Positions 37,131 through 46,318 of a DNA stretch of 64,000 nucleotides are shown piece by piece. The translations under genes were made by a program, and so were the position numbers. The notes under the pieces are model-generated. The model searched no databases. It was not told the DNA's origin and saw only the letters and a list, made by a program, of their open reading frames with translations. The first letter of the stretch is position 1. Each line of letters begins with the position of its first letter. Origin of the DNA: Calothrix sp. PCC 6303 (lineage in GTDB: Bacteria; Cyanobacteriota; Cyanobacteriia; Cyanobacteriales; Nostocaceae); NCBI RefSeq assembly GCF_000317435.1, contig NC_019751.1:5952001-6016000 (forward strand). The letters are read 5' to 3'.

Positions 37131-37640
37131 CTAAGCAAGGACAAAATCAACATCATTAACTCCAGCAGCTTCCGACTGACCAGAAGTCACTAAATTTCCA
37201 TCCACATTCACGGCGAAAGGTGTACCTTCAAGATTCACATTATAGTCAGTTTTATCACCAGTGTATCCAACACTTGCAACCATTTGTCTTCCACTATCTG
37301 TATATTTAAAAGCTAACATTTGATTTTTTTGCTGTTTATTATCAAAAGCCCAAATCACCATATATTGCTGACCTTGATAATCAAAAATTTTAGGTGAACG
37401 ATTGGGAACATAACGACCAGCATCACCAAAGCTACTGTCTAAAAATCCTTGCACAGAACTCGCTTCTACAGTTGCATAAGCTACTTCTTCTGGGGAGGAA
37501 ACTTCCGCATCACCTTGAGTTTCATCAACTACTTCTTCCTCTCCACGATTTTGAAAGTATTCCACCGCTTTCTTTGTACCAATCGCACCAACGGCAGCAA
37601 TACCTGCACCAACTAGCAAGTTGCGAAGCATGTTACTCAT
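37131..37640 (-). CDS. Membrane-anchored protein of unknown function
   Basis: A 169-residue protein with one N-terminal hydrophobic segment (LLVGAGIAAVGAIGT, residues 7-21), an acidic linker (EEEVVDETQGDAEVSSPEE) and a C-terminal beta-rich domain (MVIWAFDNKQQKNQMLAFKY). No family recognised. It is read toward the kdp genes and lies alone, with a 310-base AT-rich gap before it (37641-37952) that holds no gene. Confidence 0.65.
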   Translation of the reverse strand: MSNMLRNLLVGAGIAAVGAIGTKKAVEYFQNRGEEEVVDETQGDAEVSSPEEVAYATVEASSVQGFLDSSFGDAGRYVPNRSPKIFDYQGQQYMVIWAFDNKQQKNQMLAFKYTDSGRQMVASVGYTGDKTDYNVNLEGTPFAVNVDGNLVTSGQSEAAGVNDVDFVLA

Positions 37641-37952
37641 TTGACTTATCCTAAAATTGAGAAAGTATCGTGGACAATATTACCATTACTAGTGTTAATT
37701 TATGATCTGATTATTTTTTTATATCTAAAGCAATGCTTGTTTTTGGGGATAACATAAAATTAAATAATTAACAACTACTCTAGTCTAGATAAATAGGTTT
37801 AATTAGAAAAAATTGTATTGACGATAATCACAAAAAAGTTGGAATTTATTGATGATTATCATCAGAGATAAAGCTTAAAAAATAATTTAAAAATTTGGTA
37901 ATAGTGCCTAAATATGCACCTCACCCGTTAAGCTTTTTAATTCTTGCTCAAA

Positions 37953-39011
37953 TTACTTTCTTGCTTTGATTCTTTGCATAGTTAAGAATCCAGCTAATTC
38001 AATTGCTGCTTTTATACTAGTAGCGTTAGCTACCCCTTTGCCAGCAATATCAAATGCGGTGCCATGGTCAGGTGATGTCCGCACAAAAGGCAAACCAATC
38101 GAGGTATTTACAGCCCGATCAAATGCCATCATTTTAACTGGAATTAATCCTTGATCGTGGTATAGGGCAATATAAGCATCAGCAGGTTGGGAAGCGGAAT
38201 TACCATACCAAGCAATTCCCGGATTTACCCACATTGTATCGGGTGGAATTAGTCCTTCTAATTGGAAATTGGGGTGCTTTTGCCGTGCTTGCTGTAACCA
38301 AGGAAGTAACCAATCTTGTTCTTCAGTTCCTAACTGTCCCTGTTCCCCACTGTGGGGATTCAATCCAGCGATCGCTATTGTCCCAGAATCCATACCAAAG
38401 TCGGTTTTTAAACAATCCACCAATAATTCTAATTTTTGGGTCATTAATTCTGGTGTTAATGCTTGGGATACTTGACATAATGGTATATGTGTGGTTGCGA
38501 GTAAAGCGCGTAAAATCCAACCAGTATGGGGAGAACGAGCGACAAATAGCATCCCCACCCTTTTTCCACCAGATTTTTCGGCTAATAATTCAGTTTGTCC
38601 GGGGTAATGATAGCCTGCTGCCTTCCATGCCGACTTAGCAATGGGGGCTGTAACGATGGCATCAAAATCGCCTTTGTTGGTGGATGCGATCGCATGTTCC
38701 ATAAAAGCAAAGCTTACCGCTCCACTTGCCGCATTTCCTTCCCCCAGAATAATTTTTGCCTCTGTTGCAGCATCAATATCTACATCCAAAACCTTAATTT
38801 CATCTGGATTCACCAACAAATCAGCATCAACCACAAATTTAAGTTGAGTGTAAGTCTTAGCTAGTAAACGAGCACTTCCCACCAGTGTCACATCATAATT
38901 TTCTCGCAACTGCACATCTGCCAAAGCCTTCAAAACTACTTCTATTCCAATTCCCCCCGGATCTCCCAAAGTTATTGCTAAACGCGGACGATATCCATCT
39001 AGATCATGCAT
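37953..39011 (-). CDS. pdxA: 4-hydroxythreonine-4-phosphate dehydrogenase
   Basis: About 352 residues; the start is set at the ATG at 39011 ([20 protein letters not shown]), six codons inside the longer open frame. PdxA acts in the DXP-dependent pyridoxal phosphate pathway. The zinc-binding histidines are in [15 protein letters not shown] and [12 protein letters not shown]. The [14 protein letters not shown] stretch is the usual family start. It diverges from petM. Confidence 0.93.
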   Translation of the reverse strand: MHDLDGYRPRLAITLGDPGGIGIEVVLKALADVQLRENYDVTLVGSARLLAKTYTQLKFVVDADLLVNPDEIKVLDVDIDAATEAKIILGEGNAASGAVSFAFMEHAIASTNKGDFDAIVTAPIAKSAWKAAGYHYPGQTELLAEKSGGKRVGMLFVARSPHTGWILRALLATTHIPLCQVSQALTPELMTQKLELLVDCLKTDFGMDSGTIAIAGLNPHSGEQGQLGTEEQDWLLPWLQQARQKHPNFQLEGLIPPDTMWVNPGIAWYGNSASQPADAYIALYHDQGLIPVKMMAFDRAVNTSIGLPFVRTSPDHGTAFDIAGKGVANATSIKAAIELAGFLTMQRIKARK

Positions 39012-39051
39012 AAATTTATTTCCAGCCAATAAGTTTTGAATGAACCACTAC

Positions 39052-39113
39052 TAACTCCCTCTCTCCCTCTCTCCCCCTATTCCCTGTTCCCTGTTCCCCA
39101 TTCCCTTTCTGAT
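39052..39113 (+). repeat. Pyrimidine-rich CCCTGTT/CTCCCT tandem repeats
   Basis: CTCCCTCTCTCCCTCTCTCC is followed by CCCTGTTCCCTGTTCCCC, a heptameric short tandem repeat in the pdxA-petM divergent gap. Read as protein it gives Pro/Ser/Leu filler in front of petM and is not coding. Confidence 0.7.
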
Positions 39114-39155
39114 AAACTGAATTTAACAAACTACTTAACAAAGGACTATCCAAAA

Positions 39156-39263
39156 ATGGGAAGCGAATTATTTACAGCGGCATTTCTACCTTTTGCCCTA
39201 ATTCTTGTAGGCTGGGGCTTAGGAGTATTGTTACTTAAAGTTCAAGGTGCAGAGGAAGAGTAA
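39156..39263 (+). CDS. petM: Cytochrome b6f complex subunit VII
   Basis: A 35-residue single-span thylakoid membrane protein, [20 protein letters not shown] then ending [11 protein letters not shown]. Size, GWGLG and the KVQGAEE tail are diagnostic of PetM, a small subunit of the b6f complex. The frame is open for 40 codons upstream, but only through simple repeats; the ATG at 39156, preceded by AAGGA, is the proper start. A GAGGTT hairpin follows the stop. Confidence 0.92.
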   Translation: MGSELFTAAFLPFALILVGWGLGVLLLKVQGAEEE

Positions 39264-39300
39264 TCTTGCTGTTGTAACTATATTTTCTAGACAACGAGGG

Positions 39301-39329
39301 ACAACGAGGTTGGGTTTTAACCTCGTTGT
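39301..39329 (+). terminator. Rho-independent terminator after petM
   Basis: ACAACGAGGTT and AACCTCGTTGT form an 11-bp perfect stem with a short loop, 37 bases past the petM stop. ACAACGAGG is duplicated just before it. Confidence 0.65.
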
Positions 39330-39427
39330 CTGTAACTACAAAGCTAAAAAGTATCAATTTTTTGCTTACTGGGTCGATTCTGATAAAATCAATATTAATA
39401 AAATTTAAAGTTTCGTAACGAACCCTC

Positions 39428-40417
39428 ATGACAATATTAATAGTTGGTGCCACGGGCACCTTAGGAAGACAAGTTGCTCGTCGTGCTATCGATGAGGGGT
39501 ATGAAGTTCGCTGTTTAGTCAGAAGTATGAAGAAAGCCGCCTTCTTGAGAGAATGGGGTGCAGAGTTAGCTGGTGGCGATTTGTGCTATCCCGAAACCCT
39601 AGAATCTGCATTGCAAGGTGTTACAGCGGTAATTGATGCAGCTACAGCACGTCCTACAGATTCTCTTAGTATTAAGCGAGTGGATTGGGAAGGTCAAGTG
39701 GCACTAATCCAAGCAGCAAAAGCAGCCAATGTTGAGCGGTTCATTTTCTTCTCAATCTTAAATGCTGATAAATATCCCCATGTTCCTTTGATGGAAATTA
39801 AGCGCTGTACAGAAGTATTTTTGGCTGATTCAGGCTTAAATTACGTCAATATCAAGTTAGCGGGATTCATGCAAGGTTTAATTGGTCAATACGGTATCCC
39901 TATTTTAGAAGGACAACCAGTTTGGGTAACGGGAGAATCTTCCCCCATTGCTTATATGGATACTCAAGATATTGCAAAGTTCGCAGTTAGAGCATTAAAA
40001 GTAGAAAATATAGATAAACAGAGTTTCCCTGTAGTAGGAACTCGTGCTTGGAGTGCAGAAGAAATTATCAAATTATGTGAACGCTTATCTGGAAAAGATG
40101 CGAGAGTTACGAGGATGCCCATAAGTTTATTAAGGGCAGTACGTAAATCGTTACGTTTCTTTCAATGGGGATGGAATATTTCTGACCGTCTAGCATTTAC
40201 TGAAGTGTTAGCTAGTGGTCAACCACTTAATGCTTCTATGGATGAAGTATATAAGATATTTGATTTAGATGTAAATGAGACTACAACGCTGGAAAGCTAT
40301 TTACAAGAGTATTTTAGCCGGATTATGAAAAAGCTTAAAGAAATCGATTATGAGAAAGCCAAAACTAAAAATAAAAAGCAGAAGTCAAAAAAGACACCTT
40401 TTAAAGCTAATAGTTAA
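39428..40417 (+). CDS. ycf39: Ycf39-like NmrA/SDR protein
   Basis: A 329-residue atypical short-chain dehydrogenase. The cofactor motif VGATGTLGRQVARRA (residues 6-20) and the typical phrases YEVRCLVRS, FIFFSILNADKYPHVPLM and IKLAGFMQGLI identify the NmrA/Ycf39 family. Ycf39 is a photosystem II assembly factor that works with high-light proteins to deliver chlorophyll to nascent D1. The tail is a Lys-rich run (EKAKTKNKKQKSKKTPFK) not seen in all members. The position after petM is common in Nostocales. Confidence 0.85.
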   Translation: MTILIVGATGTLGRQVARRAIDEGYEVRCLVRSMKKAAFLREWGAELAGGDLCYPETLESALQGVTAVIDAATARPTDSLSIKRVDWEGQVALIQAAKAANVERFIFFSILNADKYPHVPLMEIKRCTEVFLADSGLNYVNIKLAGFMQGLIGQYGIPILEGQPVWVTGESSPIAYMDTQDIAKFAVRALKVENIDKQSFPVVGTRAWSAEEIIKLCERLSGKDARVTRMPISLLRAVRKSLRFFQWGWNISDRLAFTEVLASGQPLNASMDEVYKIFDLDVNETTTLESYLQEYFSRIMKKLKEIDYEKAKTKNKKQKSKKTPFKANS

Positions 40418-40742
40418 TCTACGCTGATAACTGGAATCAAGGGAAAAATGCACTTTTCAAAACTTTTCGTGCATCCGATAAATCCGGTCTCCTTAGTTAG
40501 AATACTCATAGGATACTAAAGATTTTTGTACTTAGTTGAGAGAAACCACCTTTGGGTTCTTAGTCACTACCCACGTTGAAGGGGGTATTGATAACTATTG
40601 ACGAGGTTCTCCGCCTTGTCTCTTTGTTAAATCCTAAATCCTGCTGTATTTGGTTTTATTACGCTGACTTTGTAGTGGGCACCAAATATGTCACGATGTA
40701 ACAAGAATACAGAGCATTACCAAAAAAACTGGAAATTTGACC
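40418..40742. repeat. Intergenic region with a diverged dispersed repeat
   Basis: Part of this gap (about 40515-40595: GATTTTTGTACTTAG, then GAGAAACCACCT and TAGTCACTACCCAC) matches the outer parts of the kdpA-kdpB spacer repeat. No gene is seen. Confidence 0.5.
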
Positions 40743-41660
40743 GTGCCGAAAGCGGGCATTATATACAACGATGAAAAACCGATAGCAAGTCGAATTGCTA
40801 TTGAGGTTAAAGACAAGCTAACCGCCGCTGGTTGGGAAGTTGTAATGACAACTGGCATCGGCGGAATATTGGGCTATTCAACCCCAGATAGCCCTGTGTG
40901 TCATACACCGATTGAAGGTCTTACACCCCCTGGTTTTGACTCGGATATGAAGTTTGTCGTAGTTTTGGGGGGAGATGGGACGGTGTTAGCTGCTTCACGA
41001 CAGGTGGCACCTTGTGGAATTCCATTGATGACGATTAATACAGGACACATGGGCTTTTTGACGGAAGCTTATCTCAATCAGATGCCTCAAGCTTTAGATA
41101 GTTTGATTTCTGGCGAGTATGAAATTGAAGAAAGGGTAATGCTAGCTGTTAGCGTTTTTCGAGGCGAGAAAGTTCTGTGGGAAGCTTTGTGTTTGAATGA
41201 GATGGTTTTACATCGGGAACCACTGACTTCCATGTGTCATTTTGAAATAGTGATTGGGCATCACGCACCTGTGGATATAGCTGCTGATGGGATTATTATT
41301 TCCACGCCAACTGGTTCTACAGCTTATTCTTTGAGTGCGGGTGGTCCGGTGGTGACACCAGGTGTACCTGTGTTGCAACTAGTACCAATTTGTCCCCATT
41401 CATTGGCTTCCAGGGCATTGGTTTTTGCTGATAGCGAACCTGTGAATGTTTTTCCTGTCAATACACCCCGATTAGTGATGGTGGTGGATGGCAATGCTGG
41501 CTATTATGTCACACCAGCAGACCGTGTGCATTTAGAGCGATCGCATTACAGCGTCAAGTTCATTCGTTTGCAATCACCAGAGTTTTTCCGCATCTTACGG
41601 GAGAAACTTGGTTGGGGATTGCCCCATATCGCTAAACCAACATCGGTGGAATTGCCTTAA
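40743..41660 (+). CDS. nadK: NAD kinase
   Basis: About 305 residues. The start is probably the GTG at 40743 ([13 protein letters not shown]); an in-frame TTG lies two codons before. The enzyme phosphorylates NAD to NADP. The GGDGT motif is in [13 protein letters not shown] (about residue 78), NTGHMGFL follows, and the glycine-rich [15 protein letters not shown] is intact. This is the form paired with an NblR-like regulator in cyanobacteria. No ribosome binding site stands out. Confidence 0.93.
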   Translation: MPKAGIIYNDEKPIASRIAIEVKDKLTAAGWEVVMTTGIGGILGYSTPDSPVCHTPIEGLTPPGFDSDMKFVVVLGGDGTVLAASRQVAPCGIPLMTINTGHMGFLTEAYLNQMPQALDSLISGEYEIEERVMLAVSVFRGEKVLWEALCLNEMVLHREPLTSMCHFEIVIGHHAPVDIAADGIIISTPTGSTAYSLSAGGPVVTPGVPVLQLVPICPHSLASRALVFADSEPVNVFPVNTPRLVMVVDGNAGYYVTPADRVHLERSHYSVKFIRLQSPEFFRILREKLGWGLPHIAKPTSVELP

Positions 41661-41803
41661 CAGGGGTTAATGGGCGAACGCTTGTTCGTCCCTACCGAAT
41701 TAAGATAATTTCTAATCAAACGATCAAAATCACAGAAACAAAGATTACAATCACTCGTATCTTAAATACTTACTTCTAACCACTCCCTACTCCCCAATTT
41801 TAT

Positions 41804-42490
41804 ATGACGCTTGCTCATAACCCTTGTGTTTTGGTGATTGAAAGCGACGAAAGTCTGGCAACTCAGCTTTGCTTTGACTTAAAGGAAGCTGGCTATGATG
41901 CTTTAGTGGCAAACGATGCTAGTAATGGTATTCAATATAGCCGTGATTGCGAACCCGCTTTGATTGTAATTGACCGGATGTTATCGGGAGAATCTGGACT
42001 GTCGCTATGTAAAAATATTCGTAGTTCGGGAATGCGATCGCCTGTTTTAGTTTTAATGGCAAGAGATACTGTTGATGATCGTGTCGCTTGTCTAGAGGCT
42101 GGTGCTGATGATTATTTTCTCAAGCCTTACCGTTCGGAAGATTTCTTAAGCTTAGTCCGATTGTATCTCAAACCAGATGTTGATACCTCTGAACAGCTAC
42201 GCTTTAGCGATTTGGTGCTAGATATTGCTACCCGTCGCGCTGTTCTCCATCAAAAGAATATTGATTTAACAATGAAGGAGTTTGAACTCCTCAAATATAT
42301 GATGGAACATCCCCGTGAAGTTCTCACCCGCGAGCAAATCCTCGAAAACGTTTGGGGTTACGACTTTATGGGAGAATCCAATGTCATAGAAGTATATATT
42401 CGCTATCTTCGACTCAAAATTGAAGATGAAGGGCAAAAACGACTAATTCAAACTGTTCGGGGTGTGGGCTATGTCTTAAGAGAATCTTAA
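41804..42490 (+). CDS. nblR: OmpR-type response regulator, NblR-like
   Basis: A 228-residue two-component regulator. Receiver domain 1-120: acidic residues in VIESDES, phosphoacceptor Asp in IVIDRMLSGESG (about residue 57) and the conserved Lys in FLKPYRSED. The C-terminal winged-helix domain has TMKEFELLKYMMEHP, LTREQILENVWGYDF and VRGVGYVLRES. NblR controls phycobilisome degradation under nutrient and high-light stress. The subgroup is inferred from overall likeness and the NAD kinase neighbour; a general OmpR regulator is the alternative. No sensor kinase is adjacent. Confidence 0.75.
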   Translation: MTLAHNPCVLVIESDESLATQLCFDLKEAGYDALVANDASNGIQYSRDCEPALIVIDRMLSGESGLSLCKNIRSSGMRSPVLVLMARDTVDDRVACLEAGADDYFLKPYRSEDFLSLVRLYLKPDVDTSEQLRFSDLVLDIATRRAVLHQKNIDLTMKEFELLKYMMEHPREVLTREQILENVWGYDFMGESNVIEVYIRYLRLKIEDEGQKRLIQTVRGVGYVLRES

Positions 42491-42573
42491 GATTTTGCTC
42501 AAGTTGTAACTCGCCGTAGCTACGAGCAAAAAAGATGTAGAATCAAATTCTAAAATCGCCCGATTGAGAGTTT

Positions 42574-43092
42574 ATGATAAATCGTCAAATTTTGCTGCCA
42601 ATATTTTTGAGTCTCTATTTAATTGCTTGTTCTACTTCCACACCAGCTAAACTCCCAATTACCACATCTCCCACAACTGTGTCATCTCCAGCTATTAAGG
42701 GACAACAATTACCAATTACTGCTGTGGCAATTCTGCCCAAAGGTGACAAGATTCAACTAGAAGTCGCAAAAACAACACCACAGCAAGCGATGGGTTTAAT
42801 GTATCGTCCAGCTTTACCTGATAATCGGGGAATGCTGTTTCCTTTTAATCCTCCCCAAGCTGTGAGTTTTTGGATGAAGAATGTCCCTGTTGCCTTAGAT
42901 ATGGTGTTTGTTCGAGATGGTGTGGTGCAGTATATCCAAGCGTCTGCTGCACCTTGTCCAAAGGAACCCTGTCCTAATTATGGTCCGGGGAATAAGTTGA
43001 TTGATCAGGTGATTGAACTACGTTCTGGACGTGCAGCCGAATTAGGTTTAAAGGTAGGCGATCGCATTCGCACTACAGAGGTAACAAATTAA
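42574..43092 (+). CDS. DUF192-family lipoprotein
   Basis: A 172-residue protein with a lipoprotein signal peptide: hydrophobic LPIFLSLYLIAC, lipobox Cys at residue 19, then a Ser/Thr/Pro-rich linker. Residues about 55-168 are the DUF192 domain (AMGLMYRPALPDNRGMLFPF and SFWMKNVPVALDMVFV; closing VIELRSGRAAELGLKVGDRI). It should sit in the outer or plasma membrane. The biochemical role of DUF192 is not established. It follows the nblR-like gene by 83 bases and may share its transcript. Confidence 0.85.
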   Translation: MINRQILLPIFLSLYLIACSTSTPAKLPITTSPTTVSSPAIKGQQLPITAVAILPKGDKIQLEVAKTTPQQAMGLMYRPALPDNRGMLFPFNPPQAVSFWMKNVPVALDMVFVRDGVVQYIQASAAPCPKEPCPNYGPGNKLIDQVIELRSGRAAELGLKVGDRIRTTEVTN

Positions 43093-43903
43093 CCTGACAT
43101 CTGACTGAATTACGGTTATGATGTGCTGCAAGATGAATCTCGACTTCAGATAAATCTAACTATCGTAGTTGTGAAATTATGAACTTTGAGTTAAATTTAA
43201 TTCTTTTTTCTCAGTTATATTGCGGATATTTATTTTCTCCAACTGATACTTATATGACTTGCTGCGTATAGATATTTTTAATAATTTGCTGGAATTACTA
43301 TTGACTGCCTTAAATAAATGGTATATTTTGATGCTAGTCTATTTTTCATCTGCTTCAACCCATATATCCATATTTCAAGTTGGAAGGGAAAAGATCAGGA
43401 TAGAGTAGCAAAATACTCTCTCAGATATAAGTATATTTAGAGAGTAGCAGTAGGTACACCTGAAGAAATCTTCACAATTACAGATGTAATTCACTCAAGT
43501 ACTGAGATAGAAGATTAGATAAATCAGATTCATAATAGGTAGGATTACAAATTTTTAGCCATAACTTATCCAAAATTAAACAATTGCTTTCCTAGAGTTG
43601 TTGAAACTTAAGGGTTAGCAGGCATTTTTTGACAGATTTAGTTTTAAGCAACAAAGTATGACAGTGTTTTATATGTTGAACAGATTATTAGTCACCGAGA
43701 CCTTGCCGTGCAAACACCAGGTTTCCTTCTACTTCGTGAATATTATTCAAAAGTTGAAGCAACTAATTTTGTGTAAAGACTCATCTCTGTACTGATGTAT
43801 TCATCAATCAGCGTACAGTGACAGATAAAATACTGGCTACTTATTGACCAATTGCGACAATTGATATATGACAATACACACTACGCAAGGAGGTGGGATA
43901 GAA
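43093..43903. other. Long intergenic region, no gene seen
   Basis: About 810 AT-rich bases. The sequence AAGGAGGT at 43888-43895 is the ribosome binding site of the DUF2949 gene. I see no reading frame, repeat or hairpin that I can support elsewhere. Confidence 0.4.
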
Positions 43904-44098
43904 ATGTCACCATCAAGATATTCTCAACTGATTCACTTTTTACAAGAAGATTTAGCAATTTCTACAGCTTCAATTGCTGTTGCTTTACGTCATAGTCAGC
44001 AGGATCCTGGTCCTTTACCAATGATTCTCTGGCAATATGGCTTAATTACCATGGAACAGTTAGAACAGGTCTATGATTGGCTAGAAACGGCAGCATAA
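43904..44098 (+). CDS. DUF2949-family small protein
   Basis: A 64-residue protein. The ATG at 43904 (MSPSRYSQLIHFLQEDLAIS) is chosen because GGAGGT stands nine bases upstream; the frame opens 12 codons earlier without such a site. The all-helical sequence with LPMILWQYGLITMEQLEQVY matches DUF2949, a family restricted to cyanobacteria with no known function. It marks the left flank of the Dnd island. Confidence 0.75.
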   Translation: MSPSRYSQLIHFLQEDLAISTASIAVALRHSQQDPGPLPMILWQYGLITMEQLEQVYDWLETAA

Positions 44099-44222
44099 TA
44101 GATGAATTGTTTTTGTGGGAGAAAATACGATGTCGCTTCAATTGTGCTTGTTCATGAGGTTGATCAACGAAAGGATTAGTTGTCGGATTTTCGATTTATT
44201 TAGTTTCTTGATTGTTCACAGC

Positions 44223-44251
44223 AGCGGGTTTTAATCTAAACCCGCTTTTTT
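44223..44251. terminator. Rho-independent terminator between DUF2949 gene and dndD
   Basis: AGCGGGTTT and AAACCCGCT form a 9-bp stem, followed by T5. Converging genes end on both sides (44098 and 44273), so it can serve the plus-strand gene and probably the minus-strand one. Confidence 0.8.
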
Positions 44252-44272
44252 AATGCAATTTTATCTGAGTTA

Positions 44273-46264
44273 CTAAAAGAAATATTTATCTTTGATGACT
44301 GTTGTTTGACGTTGATTTGAATCATATTTTAAAAGATATTCACGCGCTATCACTTCATTTTCTCTCAGTTTTTTAACGTCAACTTTACCAATTTCCGTAT
44401 CAGTTGAAAGTAATATGACTTGGTGACTAGCTGAGGGAAAATACTTCTCGATTAAATTCCCACGATGTGACGAATCAAGTCTACCTAAAGGTGTATCTAT
44501 GGCAATGGGTAATCTTCTTCCTGACATGCGTGCTAATCCCCAAAGAAAAGCAATTGCTAGTAGCTGTTTTTCTCCGGCAGAAAGTCGATGCTTGGGAACG
44601 ATTTTTCCTTGTAAGTCGTACAATGAAAGACTAAAACTGTAAGTTTCAATTGCAACGCGGTGAACTAAATTTGATTTATGTAATAAATAACGGAAACATT
44701 CTGTAACTTCAATTTCCAGTTTATTTAGCTTCCGCAAAGTTAACTTTTCTCGAAATACTTTTAGTGTTTCCTTTACCCTTGCAGATGCAGTAATGATATG
44801 TTGGCTATTTTTCCGATCGATTGTTTCGGTGGTATAGTCTTTTAGTTCCTTTTTAGTTTTTTCAATTTCTGCTTCGAGTTCACTAACTTGTTTTTGAGTG
44901 TCTGTATACTTAGCTTTGATATTAATGACATTTTGCTGAGTAATTTTCAGCATATCCACCAAGCTATTATATTCTTCCGGTGATGCTGCGGTTTCAACTT
45001 GACGTTCTAAACCAATGATTTCATCTGCTTTGTTTTTTAACAGGTTTAGTTGTTGTTGGGCAAGATTTCGCGCATTTTGGAGGTAGTAAAGGATATTTCC
45101 CAATTTTCCCAGACTTTCTGCGTCAGCCAGTAACCAAAATTCTTCTGCTTGAATTAAATTTGCATTTAAAGTTGTAATATCTTCACTCAGAAAAGTCTCA
45201 ATTTTTATCGCCTGTTCTGGGGTAATATTTAACTTCGCAATTAAATCTAGGAGACGTTTATCCCTTTCTAAAAGAAGATCGCTAGCAATTTGGGCTTGTT
45301 GAATCTGAAACTCTTTCTCTCCCTGGGTTTGCGCTTGATTGAGGAGGTTTTGCACCAAAGCTAGGGGAAGCACGTTTGCGGCGATTTCGCACATTCCTTG
45401 ACGTATTTCTTCAACTTCTGCGACTTTGCGATCGCGTTGTCTCTCTAATTGACTTTTTTCTGCGGCTATCTTACCACCTTCAGAGGCGAATTTGTTAAAT
45501 GCTTCCGTCTCGGCTTTTTCTGCTTCTGTTAAGGATGTTTTATACTGTATTACTACATCTTGAATTTTTTGGTAATCTTCTTGTAGCAGCTTCAGTCTTG
45601 CTTCAATTTCTTCTAAATTTTCTAAATCTTTGGTTTCAGCAAATTCTTTGCGCTTGCGATTTGCTAAAATTTCAATATCAATTGCGAGTTTTTCAGCTAG
45701 TTCTAAACCTAATAAAGCCCTAATTGCATCTGTGACAATTAATGGAGGAACTTCCTGTTCGGCTAACTCTTTGATTTGTTCCCCATCAAATAAGAATAAA
45801 TTGGAAATACCTAAAGGGAGTAAGTTTTCAATATAATCATCCCAAGTATTAACCAACTCTTCCAAATTCCAGGTATCATCCTGAATATTGAAAATCCCTA
45901 AACTATCTTTTCCCTCTTTCAGATTTCGATTCCAAGTCCGAATAATCCGGTATTGAATGGGGTGGTTATTTTCAATATGTTCAAAAACCAATTCTACCCT
46001 AGTATCTTCAACTTTTGCCTGATTATTAATACATTGAACTAAAAAATCACCATAACTCAAACTTCCACGGGATGAACAATCAGCACGGTGTCCATATAAA
46101 GCAAGACGCAATGCATCCATTAATGTGGTTTTTCCACCACCATTCATTCCACCCAAAAGTATAATTGGACGTGAATCATCATCACCAACTTGAGTATCGA
46201 GATTAATAACTTGTTTCCCAAAATAAGGACCAAAGTTTTGGAGAACTAGTTCAATAAATTTCAT
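44273..46264 (-). CDS. dndD: DNA sulfur modification protein DndD
   Basis: A 663-residue SMC-like ATPase of the phosphorothioation machinery. Walker A is in LLGGMNGGGKTTLMDALRLA (residues 32-51), a signature motif in LSAGEKQLLAIAFLWGLARM and Walker B in LPIAIDTPLGRLDSSHRGNL. About 300 residues of coiled coil (around 205-500) lie between. DndD supplies ATP-driven DNA handling to the DndC sulfur transferase. It lies 54 bases after dndC, so the two form an operon read leftward. It starts MKFIELVLQNFGPYFGKQVI, like Escherichia and Streptomyces DndD. No dndE follows in the place where it is usually found. Confidence 0.9.
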   Translation of the reverse strand: MKFIELVLQNFGPYFGKQVINLDTQVGDDDSRPIILLGGMNGGGKTTLMDALRLALYGHRADCSSRGSLSYGDFLVQCINNQAKVEDTRVELVFEHIENNHPIQYRIIRTWNRNLKEGKDSLGIFNIQDDTWNLEELVNTWDDYIENLLPLGISNLFLFDGEQIKELAEQEVPPLIVTDAIRALLGLELAEKLAIDIEILANRKRKEFAETKDLENLEEIEARLKLLQEDYQKIQDVVIQYKTSLTEAEKAETEAFNKFASEGGKIAAEKSQLERQRDRKVAEVEEIRQGMCEIAANVLPLALVQNLLNQAQTQGEKEFQIQQAQIASDLLLERDKRLLDLIAKLNITPEQAIKIETFLSEDITTLNANLIQAEEFWLLADAESLGKLGNILYYLQNARNLAQQQLNLLKNKADEIIGLERQVETAASPEEYNSLVDMLKITQQNVINIKAKYTDTQKQVSELEAEIEKTKKELKDYTTETIDRKNSQHIITASARVKETLKVFREKLTLRKLNKLEIEVTECFRYLLHKSNLVHRVAIETYSFSLSLYDLQGKIVPKHRLSAGEKQLLAIAFLWGLARMSGRRLPIAIDTPLGRLDSSHRGNLIEKYFPSASHQVILLSTDTEIGKVDVKKLRENEVIAREYLLKYDSNQRQTTVIKDKYFF

Positions 46265-46318
46265 AATTCATATCATTTCACTGAAGATTTACTGTTGTTT
46301 TGATTACTTCACTTAATT

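Noticed and set aside
38234-38864. Open frames opposite pdxA
   Set aside because: Antisense shadows of a well-supported enzyme gene.
39036-39155. N-terminal extension of petM by 40 codons
   Set aside because: It is encoded by pyrimidine-rich tandem repeats and would add a Pro/Ser segment unknown in PetM; the ATG at 39156 gives the right size.
44100-44272. Search for dndE just downstream of dndD
   Set aside because: Only a terminator and the DUF2949 gene on the other strand are present; no frame of about 110 codons fits.
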